DNA from: Agelaius tricolor
Lineage: Eukaryota; Chordata; Aves; Passeriformes; Icteridae
Assembly: GCA_023055355.1 (NCBI GenBank)
Contig: JALJCS010000028.1
Location: 5,518,418 to 5,582,417 of the forward strand
Length of the DNA stretch: 64,000 nt
Direction of reading: 5' to 3'
In this document: piece after piece, positions 39,001-48,960 of the stretch
Position numbering within the stretch: position 1 is the stretch's first letter
How the letters are laid out: each line of letters begins with the position of its first letter
The notes under the pieces: model-generated
Told to the model about the DNA's origin: nothing
The model's database searches: none
The model's input: the letters and a program-made list of their open reading frames with translations, nothing else
Translations under genes and position numbers: made by a program

Positions 39001-42000
39001 AGGAGTGATGGATAGTACTGGCCAAGTCTAGCAAAAAATCAACCATCTTTTTATTCAGTTCCCAATACTACAGATGTTCTCAACACTACAACACATTTCC
39101 CAGAAGTCCTTACACATTGGCTAAGGCCAGGACAGTCACTCTGACCCTACGTGCTGGCAGCCACCAGCAATAGATATTTTCACTTTTCATACCACAAAGA
39201 GTTTGAGTTTGGAAACCCACCTGGAGAGCTGGCTGGAAAAACCCAGCCCCCTGAACCAAAGCATGCAATGTGAGCAGAAGGACAGTGAGCACTCCATGTC
39301 CAGTGAGGACAGTCTGCTGTCATTCACCCAGTGCCATGACTGCACAGAGTGGCCCTTCAGCATTGCCCTGGCAATAGGGTGAGTGCCGTACCCCAAAGGC
39401 ACCAGCACCCCCAGGCAAACCTGCCTTTCCAAACCCACGGGGTTTAACACAGCACTGACACAACACAGGGCTGCCAGGAGCCAAGGAAGGTGAAAACAGG
39501 ACACAAAGCGAGGGGAGAAAACTACAAAGCGAAAACTCAGCAAGGTGTGGAAGCGGAAGCCCGGGAACACCGAAGCTGCAGGAAGCTGCTGGAAGCACTG
39601 CATTCCAATTAACCAGCCCGGTGTTCCTCAAGCACTCCACCCAGCCTTGTTTCGCTCCCTGGCAATGTTTGGGTTTGGTGGTTGGGGGTTTCTTCCTCTC
39701 AGACACAGGTGGCTTACTGAAGCAGAGACGGAGGGACACTGAAAAATAAAGGTCACATTCCAGCTCCCTCTTTCTGAAGGCTGTCTGGACAGAGGGAGGA
39801 CAGCTACTGTCCCTTCCTCCAGCAACATCTACCAACATAAGGAGGTCTTTATAAGAGCCATTTAAGACCACTAGTAATGTAAGGTCAGCACTGACCTTAA
39901 ATTTAAATTAAAATTTAAAGGTATCCATTTGAACTGTACTTCTAGATCATCATCTCACTACATCACCTACTGATACAGAAAATTAAATCTGAGTTAATAC
40001 ATCTCAGGAAGGTTTCCTACATACGTAGCTTTAAAACTGAAACAAATAAACCAAAAAACCTTTACGTCAAAGTAATTGTGAAAATCATTAACAAGAAGAG
40101 ATGCAGAACTAAATTTAAAAACCAGAGTTTTAAACAAGCCCTAAGCCTTACACCGGGAATAACATGATTGTAGTACCAAAAGCACGCAAAAAAACCAACC
40201 TCGCAAATATATAGTTCCTCCTGTTTGGAAAAAGGGAATGAAGCCCACTCCCTGAACCTGTCCTGCTGGCTGACAGCCCATGAAGAGGGTCTAGAAACTT
40301 CACCAGGAGACAGTTTGCCTTCAATTCTGACAACAGAAATTTTGGTAAAATCCCAACGCTGAGATTCAGCAAAAATCCTGGGGCAAGGAGTGGACTGAGC
40401 CGAGCGTCAAATGCTGCCTCCTCCCCGCGACAGCCTGATCCTGCAGCACACAACCCCTGCACACCCTAAGTTCAGGTTTGTTTAAGTAATAAAATCTCAG
40501 GTAACACTTTTGCAAAGGAAGTATTTTGCTGTTTAATAACCAAATCTGGAATGTTTTGCTTTCAAAAGGCTGTTGTTCCCCAAATAGCCCCCCCAAAGCC
40601 ACTAACATCTGAGGCTCCACTTGCCCTCTTCAGTCAGCCCACGCCACCAGCACCCTCAGCTCAGGAGCTGCTGGGAGAAACACCATCTCCTCCTGCCATC
40701 CCACCCAGGACCCTGCCTCAACTAACAGAAAATTCAACAACTGCATGGAACCGAACTCAGTGCACAACAAAATTCCGGGCCCCTGCACCAGCCACAGGCA
40801 AAACACACGGGCACTACTCTCTGCAAAGCTCTCTGTTAGAGGTACCTGGCTGCGAGAACACAAAATTAAAAAGGCTGCCTGTGTACATTCTTCCCCTTTT
40901 GAACTTTAAATAATAAAAAGGAAGCTTTTAAAAGGACACCACCCCTTAGCACCCCCTGATCAAGTTCAGAGCTATCACAGCTGCCAAGATGGCACCGCCA
41001 AGGGTCAGTCCTACCGGCTCAGCTCAGATGCACAGAACACAGCAGGAACTACAAAACCCACAAACCCTCTGCTGCAGGATGGCAAGAGCCGCTCGGTCAC
41101 TCTACCAGCCTCATCCTGCCCGAGGAAACCAGAAAAGATGAAACTCACCCGAGTTCTCCAAGCCGTGGAACTCTCTCCTGCAGCCAAGGGACAGCGGCGC
41201 CAGCCTCATTCCAAACCTCAACTCCCGCCGGGGATCTCCCGCTGCTCCCGGAGCACAAGGAGCCCCGAGGGCAGCTCGGCAGGGAGATCCAAAGGCAGGC
41301 AGGTCTGCAGAGCCGTGTGCTGCTGCTCAGAGGCTCCTCGCTGCTGCACCGCGCTGGGGGGATGGAGCAGGCGGCTCCCCAATGAAAGCAGCGCCGGCCC
41401 GCGAGCTGCCATTTACATCCGCTTTTAACTCATTGAAGTAACTAAAATCTAAAGCAACTTGTGTTCTCTCCTCCAGCACCTGCACTACTGGTGAAACACT
41501 CTGCTTGAATCATGCCTTAAAAGCATTCCCATTTAAGTTTCTGACAGGTGGAGTTTAGGTTTAAGGAATGAATGGTTTATATGTCGTCTCCTTGAAAATC
41601 CACCGCAAAAGTAGGTCAGCGGGGGAGCAGCTCTGTGACTTCGTACGAGAACACCCCGGGCGCCGGTGCCGAGCCGGGGTTGCTCCGTTCCCACCTCCGC
41701 GATGCTCAGCACGGGCACGGAACGGAGACAGCGCCGGCCCAGCCAGCGGAGACACCGACACCGGACGGCAGCGCCGGGCACAGCGGGCGTCTCGCTGGCA
41801 GCTCCTGCACTGCCCTGCTCCAAAGAGCAAACACAGCTGCCCAGCACAGACACACCTCACCCACCGCCCCCCGAAACCATTTACCGAGACCAAACATGAC
41901 AAAAGTTGCAGTAAATAACAAGCGGAAAGGACAAGTTGCCTTCCCAGCCAGGGAGCACTGACCTGCCTTGTCCGTAGAGCCGCAGCCTCACAGGGCTGAG

Positions 42001-43554
42001 CACACTGAAACCTGTGCTTTACAGAGGAAAAATCCATCGCACCTTGGCACAGGAAGCCCGAAAAGTGAATCGAACCCGACTGTACTTTGGTGACAATACT
42101 GTCACCCCCAAGAGAACGAAAACGTCACAATGTGAGCCAGGAGTCCAGGTGAACGCTCGCTCTGTTCTCGCTCACACCCCTGTTAGCCAGGTGGCATTTC
42201 GCTACTTGAGCGCAGTTAATCATGTACTTCAACGCGAGTGAGAAAAGAATGAAGCCCGACGTTTCTCAGACCAAAGCAAAGATCAAATTAATGGATTTGG
42301 GAGCATCAAAGAGATCAATAAAAGATGAAGCCAACAGTACTCAAAATCGCCTCTACTACTTAAATTTTAGATTTTCGCAGAGCCTTTGAATTTCACGGCG
42401 CAATCAAAACTCAAGCCTATGCCCAGGGGGCTCTACAGCCACCAAGAAACAATCCAAAAATTATATTCCCAAAGCAATCTGAGAAAAAAAAAATACAGAC
42501 AAAAGGTGGGATAAGAACCCTTGAATTCTATGAAGGGGTTTCCCAGTAAAGAATACAAATGGGTTCCAGACGAGGATGTACATGTGCTGTGGCGAATAAA
42601 GAAAAAAAAAAAATCCTTATTACTTACTACTAAACACCTTTCCTTGAGGTGCCCAACTACAACCAGGCCAATCCCTGGGGTGTTGGCATGTTCAACCGGA
42701 TTTGGGCAGGGGATGTGAACTGCCCTCCGCTCTCTCCTCCCGCCCCTGTAAAATGGAGGCGCCGACACCGGTACCGGCCGCGACCACCCGGCCAGCGGGG
42801 TCCGCGGTAGCACCGCTGCCCGAGCCAGCCGGGACAAACTTACCCCAAATAACGCGAAATATCCAACCCGCCTCCCGCCGGACCGGGGCCACGGCCCCGC
42901 TCCCGCCGGGCCAGGGGCAGGAGCGGCAGCAGAGCGGCGCTTCCCCCTTGCGGACGCGCCGGCCCCGCTCCCGCCGCGCCGGCAACTTTCGGCCTCAGTC
43001 GGGCGCCCCGGGGCTCCCGGCGGGGCCGGGCCCGCGCCGCGTTCACCTTCGCGCCCGCCGCTGCGCCCGCCCCCGGCCCGCCCGCGGCGCGGAGGCCCCG
43101 GTCTGGCGGGGCCGTGGCCAAGGCCACCCAGCTTCCGACGGGCGCGCGCCCGCGCGGCACGTGCGCCGCCGCCGCGGGGGGGGCGGCGGGGGCGGCCCGG
43201 CCCGGCCGTGGCGAGCGGCGGCCCCGCGCCGGCCGCGCCGCCGGGGCCTCCATGTTGGCGGCGGGCGGGCACGTGCCGGCAGGCGGCGGGAGGCGGGACC
43301 GGGCCCGGCCCGGCCCGGCTCGACCGCCGCGGCCCCCGCGCCACGCGGCCTTCCCGCCGCACATGGCCCGCCCGCCCGCCGGCCCGGCCCGGCCCCGCGG
43401 GGGCGCCGCCGCCGCAAACTTCGCGCCGCGCGGCCCGGCCTGTGCCGCCGCCACCGCCCCGCGGCGGGGCCGTGGCGGGGGGCGGGGGCGGCCCAGCGGG
43501 CAGGCCCGGCGCGGGGCCCGGCGCGGGGCGGGGGCGGCCCGGCCGCGTTCTCAC
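33091..43554 (-). other. CAMTA1: CAMTA1 region between exon 1 and the CG-1 exon (intron, contains an unlocated exon)
   Basis: These 10.5 kb separate the two visible CAMTA1 exons. They hold one LTR (about 34768-35143) and otherwise unremarkable intronic DNA; CpG becomes frequent from about 41100 toward the promoter. Reading phase demands at least one more exon of length 3n+1. In vertebrate CAMTA1 this is a 70-nt exon encoding about 23 residues that include a VFCGT motif. I searched the minus strand for that motif and for its TVPPIE end and found neither. Confidence 0.7.
34768..35143 (+). mobile_element. LTR fragment or solo LTR, possible 4-bp target-site duplication
   Basis: The segment ends with AATAAATACCTACTTTATTCC, a CTGTCTAGCCTCTGTTC block and a terminal ...GTATCA. 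This is an R/U5-type end that I recognise from songbird LTRs, with the polyadenylation signal near 35076. The right flank ACTC (35144-35147) repeats at 34764-34767, just before a TG, so the 376-bp LTR may begin at 34768. A start at the TG at 34784 cannot be excluded. A 4-bp duplication suits an ERV1-type element. No viral coding sequence is present. Confidence 0.6.
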
Positions 43555-43599
43555 CTTCCGGCTTGTTTTCGGCGGCCATTTCCCCTCCGCGCGCCACAT
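43555..43599 (-). CDS. CAMTA1: CAMTA1 exon 1, coding part (start codon and first 15 residues)
   Basis: The minus strand reads MWRAEGKWPPKTSRK and is followed directly by a GTGAGA splice donor, with the donor GT at 43553-43554. From memory this matches the vertebrate CAMTA1 N-terminus except that residue 9 is Pro here and Leu in human. The exon ends in phase 0. CAMTA1 is a calmodulin-binding transcription activator: a nuclear protein with an N-terminal CG-1 DNA-binding domain, a TIG domain, ankyrin repeats and IQ motifs, all encoded outside this window except the start of CG-1. I chose this ATG because it gives the conserved peptide. The frame stays open upstream to 43704, but that extension is Gly/Ala/Arg-rich CpG-island sequence and is unlikely to be translated. 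The exon sits inside a CpG island with a CCAAT-box cluster just upstream. Identification is strong despite the short length, because the next recognisable CAMTA1 exon lies on the same strand 10.5 kb downstream. Confidence 0.9.
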
Positions 43600-43702
43600 C
43601 CTCCTCCGCCTCCTCGCGACCGGGACCAGGCGCGCGCCGCCTCCTCCCGCGCCGCCGCCGGCCCGGCCGCCCCGCGCGCACCGCGCACGCCCCGCGCCTC
43701 CC

Positions 43703-44175
43703 ATTGGTCAATCTGCCGCACTGACATCCCCGGTGGCCAATCGTGGCAGGCCGGGGGCGGGTCCCCGGAGGGGATGGGCGCGATGGACACGGCGCCCCGC
43801 CAATGGCAGTGCGGCAGCGCTTCAGTGGCACGCGCCTCAGCCATTCACCGGCGGCGCTGGGCGGGCCAGCGGGGGCGGGACGGAACGCGTGATCGACGGC
43901 CACAGCACCCACTGGAGAGCCGCGGGCACGCAACTGACGGCCGCCGCGACCAATCGCTTCGCGGGGGAGGCGGGACTAAGCTACTGACGCACGGTGCCGC
44001 GCGCGCCGGCGGCCAACGAGCGGTGCCGTCCGTCAGAATGACAGCGCGCGACACCAATGGCCCGCGAGCCCCGACCGGCCGGCCGCGGCCCCGGCCCCGC
44101 CCATTGGCTGCGCGCGGCCCCGGCGGGCACCGCCCCCCCCCGCGCCCGGTGACCCCAAACAAAGGCGGCGATTGG
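43703..44175. promoter_or_regulatory. Cluster of seven CCAAT boxes (NF-Y type) upstream of CAMTA1 exon 1
   Basis: CCAAT or its complement ATTGG occurs at 43703, 43737, 43800, 43950, 44054, 44103 and 44171 (first base of each), in both orientations. The first lies about 100 bp upstream of the CAMTA1 start codon. NF-Y recognises this pentamer. The spacings are 34, 63, 150, 104, 49 and 68 bp. Binding is inferred, not shown. Confidence 0.6.
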
Positions 44176-45182
44176 CGCGGCCGCCAGTCCCCGCCCGGCG
44201 GAGCCGCCCCGCCCCGCGCACCGGAGCTCAGGCTACACCGAGAGAGCCAAATTACCCCCGCCGAGACGCGCCGGGGTCCTGCTGTGAGAGGCGCCACCTG
44301 CCACCCGCGTTTGTCACCGCCCTCAGTAACTCCGTCCCGGTCAGAGGGGCTGCCCCGCTGGGCCGGTCCCGGCGCCACCGAGCCCCCAGAGCGGAGAACC
44401 CTCCGGGCGGGGGCTGCTCCCGGCTCTGCCCAGTTTCTAAGTGGCGGACGGAGCCCGGAGCTGTGTCCCTGCCCTGACCGGCGGCCCCAGGCTGCAGAGG
44501 TTATCTATATCCCCATTTTTCAGTAGTGCTGAATATTCGGGGTGCTGTAGGCCCTCTTCCACAGCGTTCCGGGGTGCAAAGCACGATGCTCGGGTGAAAC
44601 AGGCGTTCTTGGCACTGTGCAGGGAGATGAGGATTTGTGATTTGCAGAGAGAAACAAGTTACGAGACGTTAAGGGTTTGAGAGAGTCCTGCCCATCCCTC
44701 GGGCACAGTTTGTGAGACATTGTCATAGATCCCACTCATAATGGGATGCTCGGGGTCAGGGGGGTTGTGAAGGGGTTGTAAACATCAAGGAAATCGTTCT
44801 GTCCTTCTCCAAACTGACGTGCCCCAAGGAATGGCATGTTCTGGCCTGGCTGAGTCTGCCCCATCGCCGTCAAAGCTTGATGAGCACAGGCACTTCAGCC
44901 TCCTTGAGCAGAGCCCTGCAGAACTGGACCACAGCTAATGCCTGCACAATGCAAACCAAGACTGCAACGGTTGTTTCTTTTGATGTGTGTGACTAAACAC
45001 ACAAAAAGGATATTTTCCCTTAGATCCTCCTGGGAGCAGAACTTCTTTAGAAAGACCTGTTGGTGCTTTGGCTTTGCTAAGGACCGAAGCTGTTTCCGAG
45101 CCCAGACGAAAGGAGGATGGTGTGATGGGCCTCTTCTAAGACAGAAGAAAGGAATTTTCCTTTTTCCTATTTTCAGCAGCTG

Positions 45183-45503
45183 CTAATCTTGTGGAGCGTG
45201 AAAGGCACATTGATGAAGAGGCTCCAGAATGACAGGCTCACTCCCGACGGTCAGAAAGCTCATCTGGTACAATGTCCTATAAATACCCACTAATACCAAT
45301 GCAGCCACAGGATCAGCTAAGACAGTTGTTTCCTTCAGCACATCAAAATATGCTGGAAATGGAAACTTTTCTAGTTGCCGCACTGGCAAAGAACTACCAT
45401 TTTCTTGATGAATTCTAGGGAATTTATGTCTCTCCTTGGTTATTCTTCCAAGGCAATCCATATGCTTAGCAGAGCCATGATGTAGCCATGCAGTTGTTGT
45501 ACT
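45183..45503 (-). CDS. Unidentified open frame, possible terminal exon
   Basis: The minus strand is open from 45503 to a TAG stop at 45183-45185. The encoded peptide has balanced composition and includes KFPFPAYFDVLKETTVLADP and ends CAFHAPQD. A good splice acceptor (gtttccatttccag) precedes base 45352, so a true exon might start there. I recognise no domain and no family. No AATAAA follows closely. It may be chance, a non-coding transcript or part of a gene lying between CAMTA1 and DNAJC11. Confidence 0.22.
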   Translation of the reverse strand, partial: STTTAWLHHGSAKHMDCLGRITKERHKFPRIHQENGSSLPVRQLEKFPFPAYFDVLKETTVLADPVAALVLVGIYRTLYQMSFLTVGSEPVILEPLHQCAFHAPQD

Positions 45504-48500
45504 TCATAGGTTGCATTACAGCAAAAGATAGCATCAGACTAACAGAGGTGCTGAGGGACAGGAAGCAACTTCCTGATGCAAGTCAGGGACCTTTGGTTGA
45601 TGCCTCACGGAGGTGTGGAGGGCCAGTCCATGCTGAATTCCTCCCCAGAGTGGCAGGTGCTGGAGCCTCTATGGACAGACCTGCCTTGCCACTTCTTCAG
45701 CAAGAAATGGGCACCTGGCTCAGCCAAGGAGCACAGCCCACAGTGCTGCTGCCCTGAGCCAGCTCACCTGCAGGCCCTGGAACATCAGGCCAGCATTCCT
45801 AGGCAGCTTGAGTTTCCACGTGGGTATCCAGGCAAGACTGAGTAATGACAAGAGATGAGAGAAAGGATGGGACCAACACTGACACAGCTGGTACAAAACA
45901 CAGGGATGCTGGAGAACTGCTGGGTTTGTTTTCCCAGCCCCCCATGCCAGTGGCAGGAACTCAGGCTGCTCCCTGCAAACACACAGCAACTTCTGACACA
46001 AACAGCCTTCCTGTTCTTGCCAGGGAAACTGGCACAACCATTCATTCCAGTCACAGCTGCAGTGTTCACTGACACCCTTTGGACAGGTAACCATCCATGG
46101 GACTCTACATGGGTCACATCACCCACAAACTAAATGAAATGCCAAGTCAGCTCTGTGTGCACACGAGTCTACATCTGTCTCTTCCCTCCAAGGCTTGAGC
46201 AGTTCCTTCTGTGCTTGTATGGCTCATTAAAGCAACAAGGTCCATGCTCTGAGGGACAAGGCTGTTCAGGACTCTGCCTTGGCCTGCACAGCCTGGGGAC
46301 ACAGGGAGTGCTGCTGCACTAACTGGGAACAGCTCCACTGCCAGGACTAACACAACCACCCTGACTCCACAGCACATGTCTTTGGGAGCACTGCCTGGCT
46401 TTCCAGGTCCTTCCTGGTCTGTAAAGACAATGAGAATTTGTGTGCATGAGGATGAATAAAGCATTTTTAAGGGGTTACTGAAGCAGTGTATGAACTCTGC
46501 TCCATCTAGATAATGAACTCATTCTACTCCTCAACATAAGGTTTTCTACCTTATGTTTTCTACTTTATGAGACACAAACCCCAGTTCACAAACCCCTAGT
46601 GAACTGACTGTCCCACACCTGAAATTACCTAATGTTAGGTGTGATTTCTGTACACACAGGTTACTACAGCAATACATAGGTAATGTGTACACATAGGTTA
46701 CTACAGCACTGTGACCTGTGTAATACCAGAGATACTAAATGGGGAGTTTTTCATCCAGCATGCCAGCAAAGCCCCAAACATTTTCATTTCATTCCTGTGC
46801 AATAAAATGATAAGAAAGAAGCCATTTGAATTGAAGTGCTGCTGGTATCTTTGAAGTTCCCCAGCTCCCACTGTTTAAAACTCAGACCAATTGTTAGTAA
46901 GGCACAGAGGTACTGAACTGCACAAGATTCTGTGCATGGATGGTGTGGGATAAACTTGCTCACTGTTACCTTTCCAGGGGCACAAGCACAGAGCAACATC
47001 CAGCTGATAAGCAGCAAGAGAGGAGATGTGCCAGGAGTTTGTGCAGTCTGAATCATGAATAATTTTTATCAGCACACTGATAAAAGCCAGTGCTATGCTG
47101 GTGATTGGTGTCTGGGTTGATTTCATCAAAAGGGAGGTGAAATACCAAGTTCTTTTAAAATTCTTAATTGTCAATCCATGGCAGATGTGGGTCTGGCTTG
47201 GTTAATTAGGTTAATGTGATGATTTGGCATAGTGAGCTATATGCAGAAGTAAAAGTGTTAAGGATATATTCAAATATCCTGTTATGGATATTCAGCAAAT
47301 TACACATCACCGTTGCTATGGCAAACAGCACAAAGGAAAACAGTTCAGACAGGTTTAATAGCCATAATGACAATGCTGGAACCCCATTTCTTGTGAATTG
47401 TTTGCACAAAGTTACTTCATTATTTAGAAGCAAGGAATGCCAAGTGTTTTCACAAAAATACTCTCAAGTGTGAGATGATTAGAAATACCTCACATGATAG
47501 AAATGAAATGGTTTTGTCCTTTACTCTCTTCACATACAGAATCTAAAGGTGTTTCTTCTAGGAATAAACCCAAGACTTAACCAAGACAATGTGTGTGGAC
47601 AAACCCACCCTTACAACACGTGATGTACAACTGCCAATTCCTAGGTTTAGCAAATACAGGTAATTATTCCAAAACATGCACTTATTCCAAAAGGTTCTCC
47701 AAAGGAGTATACTCCTAACCCTCTGCCATCCAAGTAACTTCTCCAATTTTATATGGGGAAGTTGAAGAGAATATACATTACCAGGAACTAAGGATACTGG
47801 ACTCAGAATGGACAAAAGCACATACTTCCCTAGAGGAGATTGAGCTCAGTCATCTTCTACATTATGGGCTTTGGATCCATCCTTCTTGCTGTTCCTTCTG
47901 CAGTTCTGAGCCCATTTGTTTCCCTCAGAAATACAAAGACTACACTCAAATCACCTCTAGTTAAACTCTGCTGGCTACACGAAATTAAGTACAACTCCAA
48001 AGTCCCAGCCCCTTTAAGGGACTCTTTGAGAAAAGATGGTTTTGCTGTGCAAAGCCCTATAAAGAGTTTGTGGATATTTAAACCAGTAGCCTCAACACAG
48101 AACACAACATTTACCCGTTTAACCAAGAACAGAACTAACAATGCAGTTGCTCTAGAGGGGCACCAGTTCCAAAAGGACAGACACGGGTGCCACCATGCCC
48201 TACCCACTGCCCCTGCAGCCCTTGGCCTTGGCTCCCTGTGAGACAGCCTGGGGTCTGCCTTCACTTTGCTCCCAGCACCCCAGTGCCACTAAGAAAGTAG
48301 CAATCATTTTGCCCTAATATTCACCCATAAGCCAGTTAGAGGAGGAAAAAAAATGAAATATGAGGCAAATTAAAGCTTCCAACTAAGGGGATTTACCAGT
48401 AAGTCACCATAAAATTCAGGTAATTTATTTCTTCAATTCTGCAGCAACTTTCTCCAATTCATTTGGATTAGCTATTAGAAATTATGTCTCAAAAATTAAA

Positions 48501-48672
48501 GAAAATGTCTATTGACCACTATATCAAATTCTAATTTTAGCCAGGGGAAAAAAGAATAATTAGGCTGTGATTTACTCTGGTAGTCAACTTACATTAACAA
48601 TTTTCCCCCATGTTTTTGTAATTCTGGCAAAATCAAATAATATATATAGTACTCATATATGCTGGGCTAGAT

Positions 48673-48960
48673 TTAGTAAAGACAATTTCCTACACTACAT
48701 CCAGGACATTTCTCTTTGCTTTCTGTTCTAATAAGACAATCAAGTTGTTCTGTGTAAGGAGGGAATGTGATTGTCATGCGTGGCCTTCTCGGTTGGAATT
48801 TTAGTGCAGTCTTCAATGAGGGTGGAAGGATTAGGTTTTTAATTTCTTTTAAGCTGTCATCCTCCTGTAACAAGCTGTACAGCATGCCTGCTCTCTGGGA
48901 ATGCTTCACCCCATATCTTAACCCTTCTTTCCAGGGATAAAGAGTAAATCCTGCAAACTC
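48673..48960 (-). CDS. Unidentified open frame, possible exon
   Basis: The minus strand is open for about 95 codons, through GVKHSQRAGMLYSLLQ, ILPPSLKTALKFQPRR and TFPPYTEQLDCLI, with a stop at 48673. An AG at the end of gagagtttgcag near 48950 could be an acceptor, but the pyrimidine tract is poor and no strong donor follows. No ATG starts the frame, so it would have to be internal or terminal. The family is unknown. Confidence 0.22.
   Translation of the reverse strand, partial: EFAGFTLYPWKEGLRYGVKHSQRAGMLYSLLQEDDSLKEIKNLILPPSLKTALKFQPRRPRMTITFPPYTEQLDCLIRTESKEKCPGCSVGNCLY

Larger units (their letters stand above)
42730..44480. promoter_or_regulatory. CAMTA1: CAMTA1 CpG-island promoter
   Basis: About 1.7 kb of extremely GC- and CpG-rich sequence surrounds CAMTA1 exon 1. 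It includes CACGTG E-boxes near 43158 and 43270, many GC boxes and a CCAAT-box cluster on the upstream side. No TATA box is obvious, as expected of a broad CpG-island promoter. Transcription of CAMTA1 goes leftward. The long open frames on both strands here, up to 470 codons, have only Ala/Gly/Pro/Arg composition and are by-products of GC content. Confidence 0.85.

Noticed and set aside
43114..44526. 470-codon plus-strand frame, and a 423-codon minus frame at 42433-43704
   Set aside because: Composition is only Ala, Gly, Pro and Arg from CpG-island DNA. No domain is seen; only the 15-residue CAMTA1 exon inside the minus frame is real.
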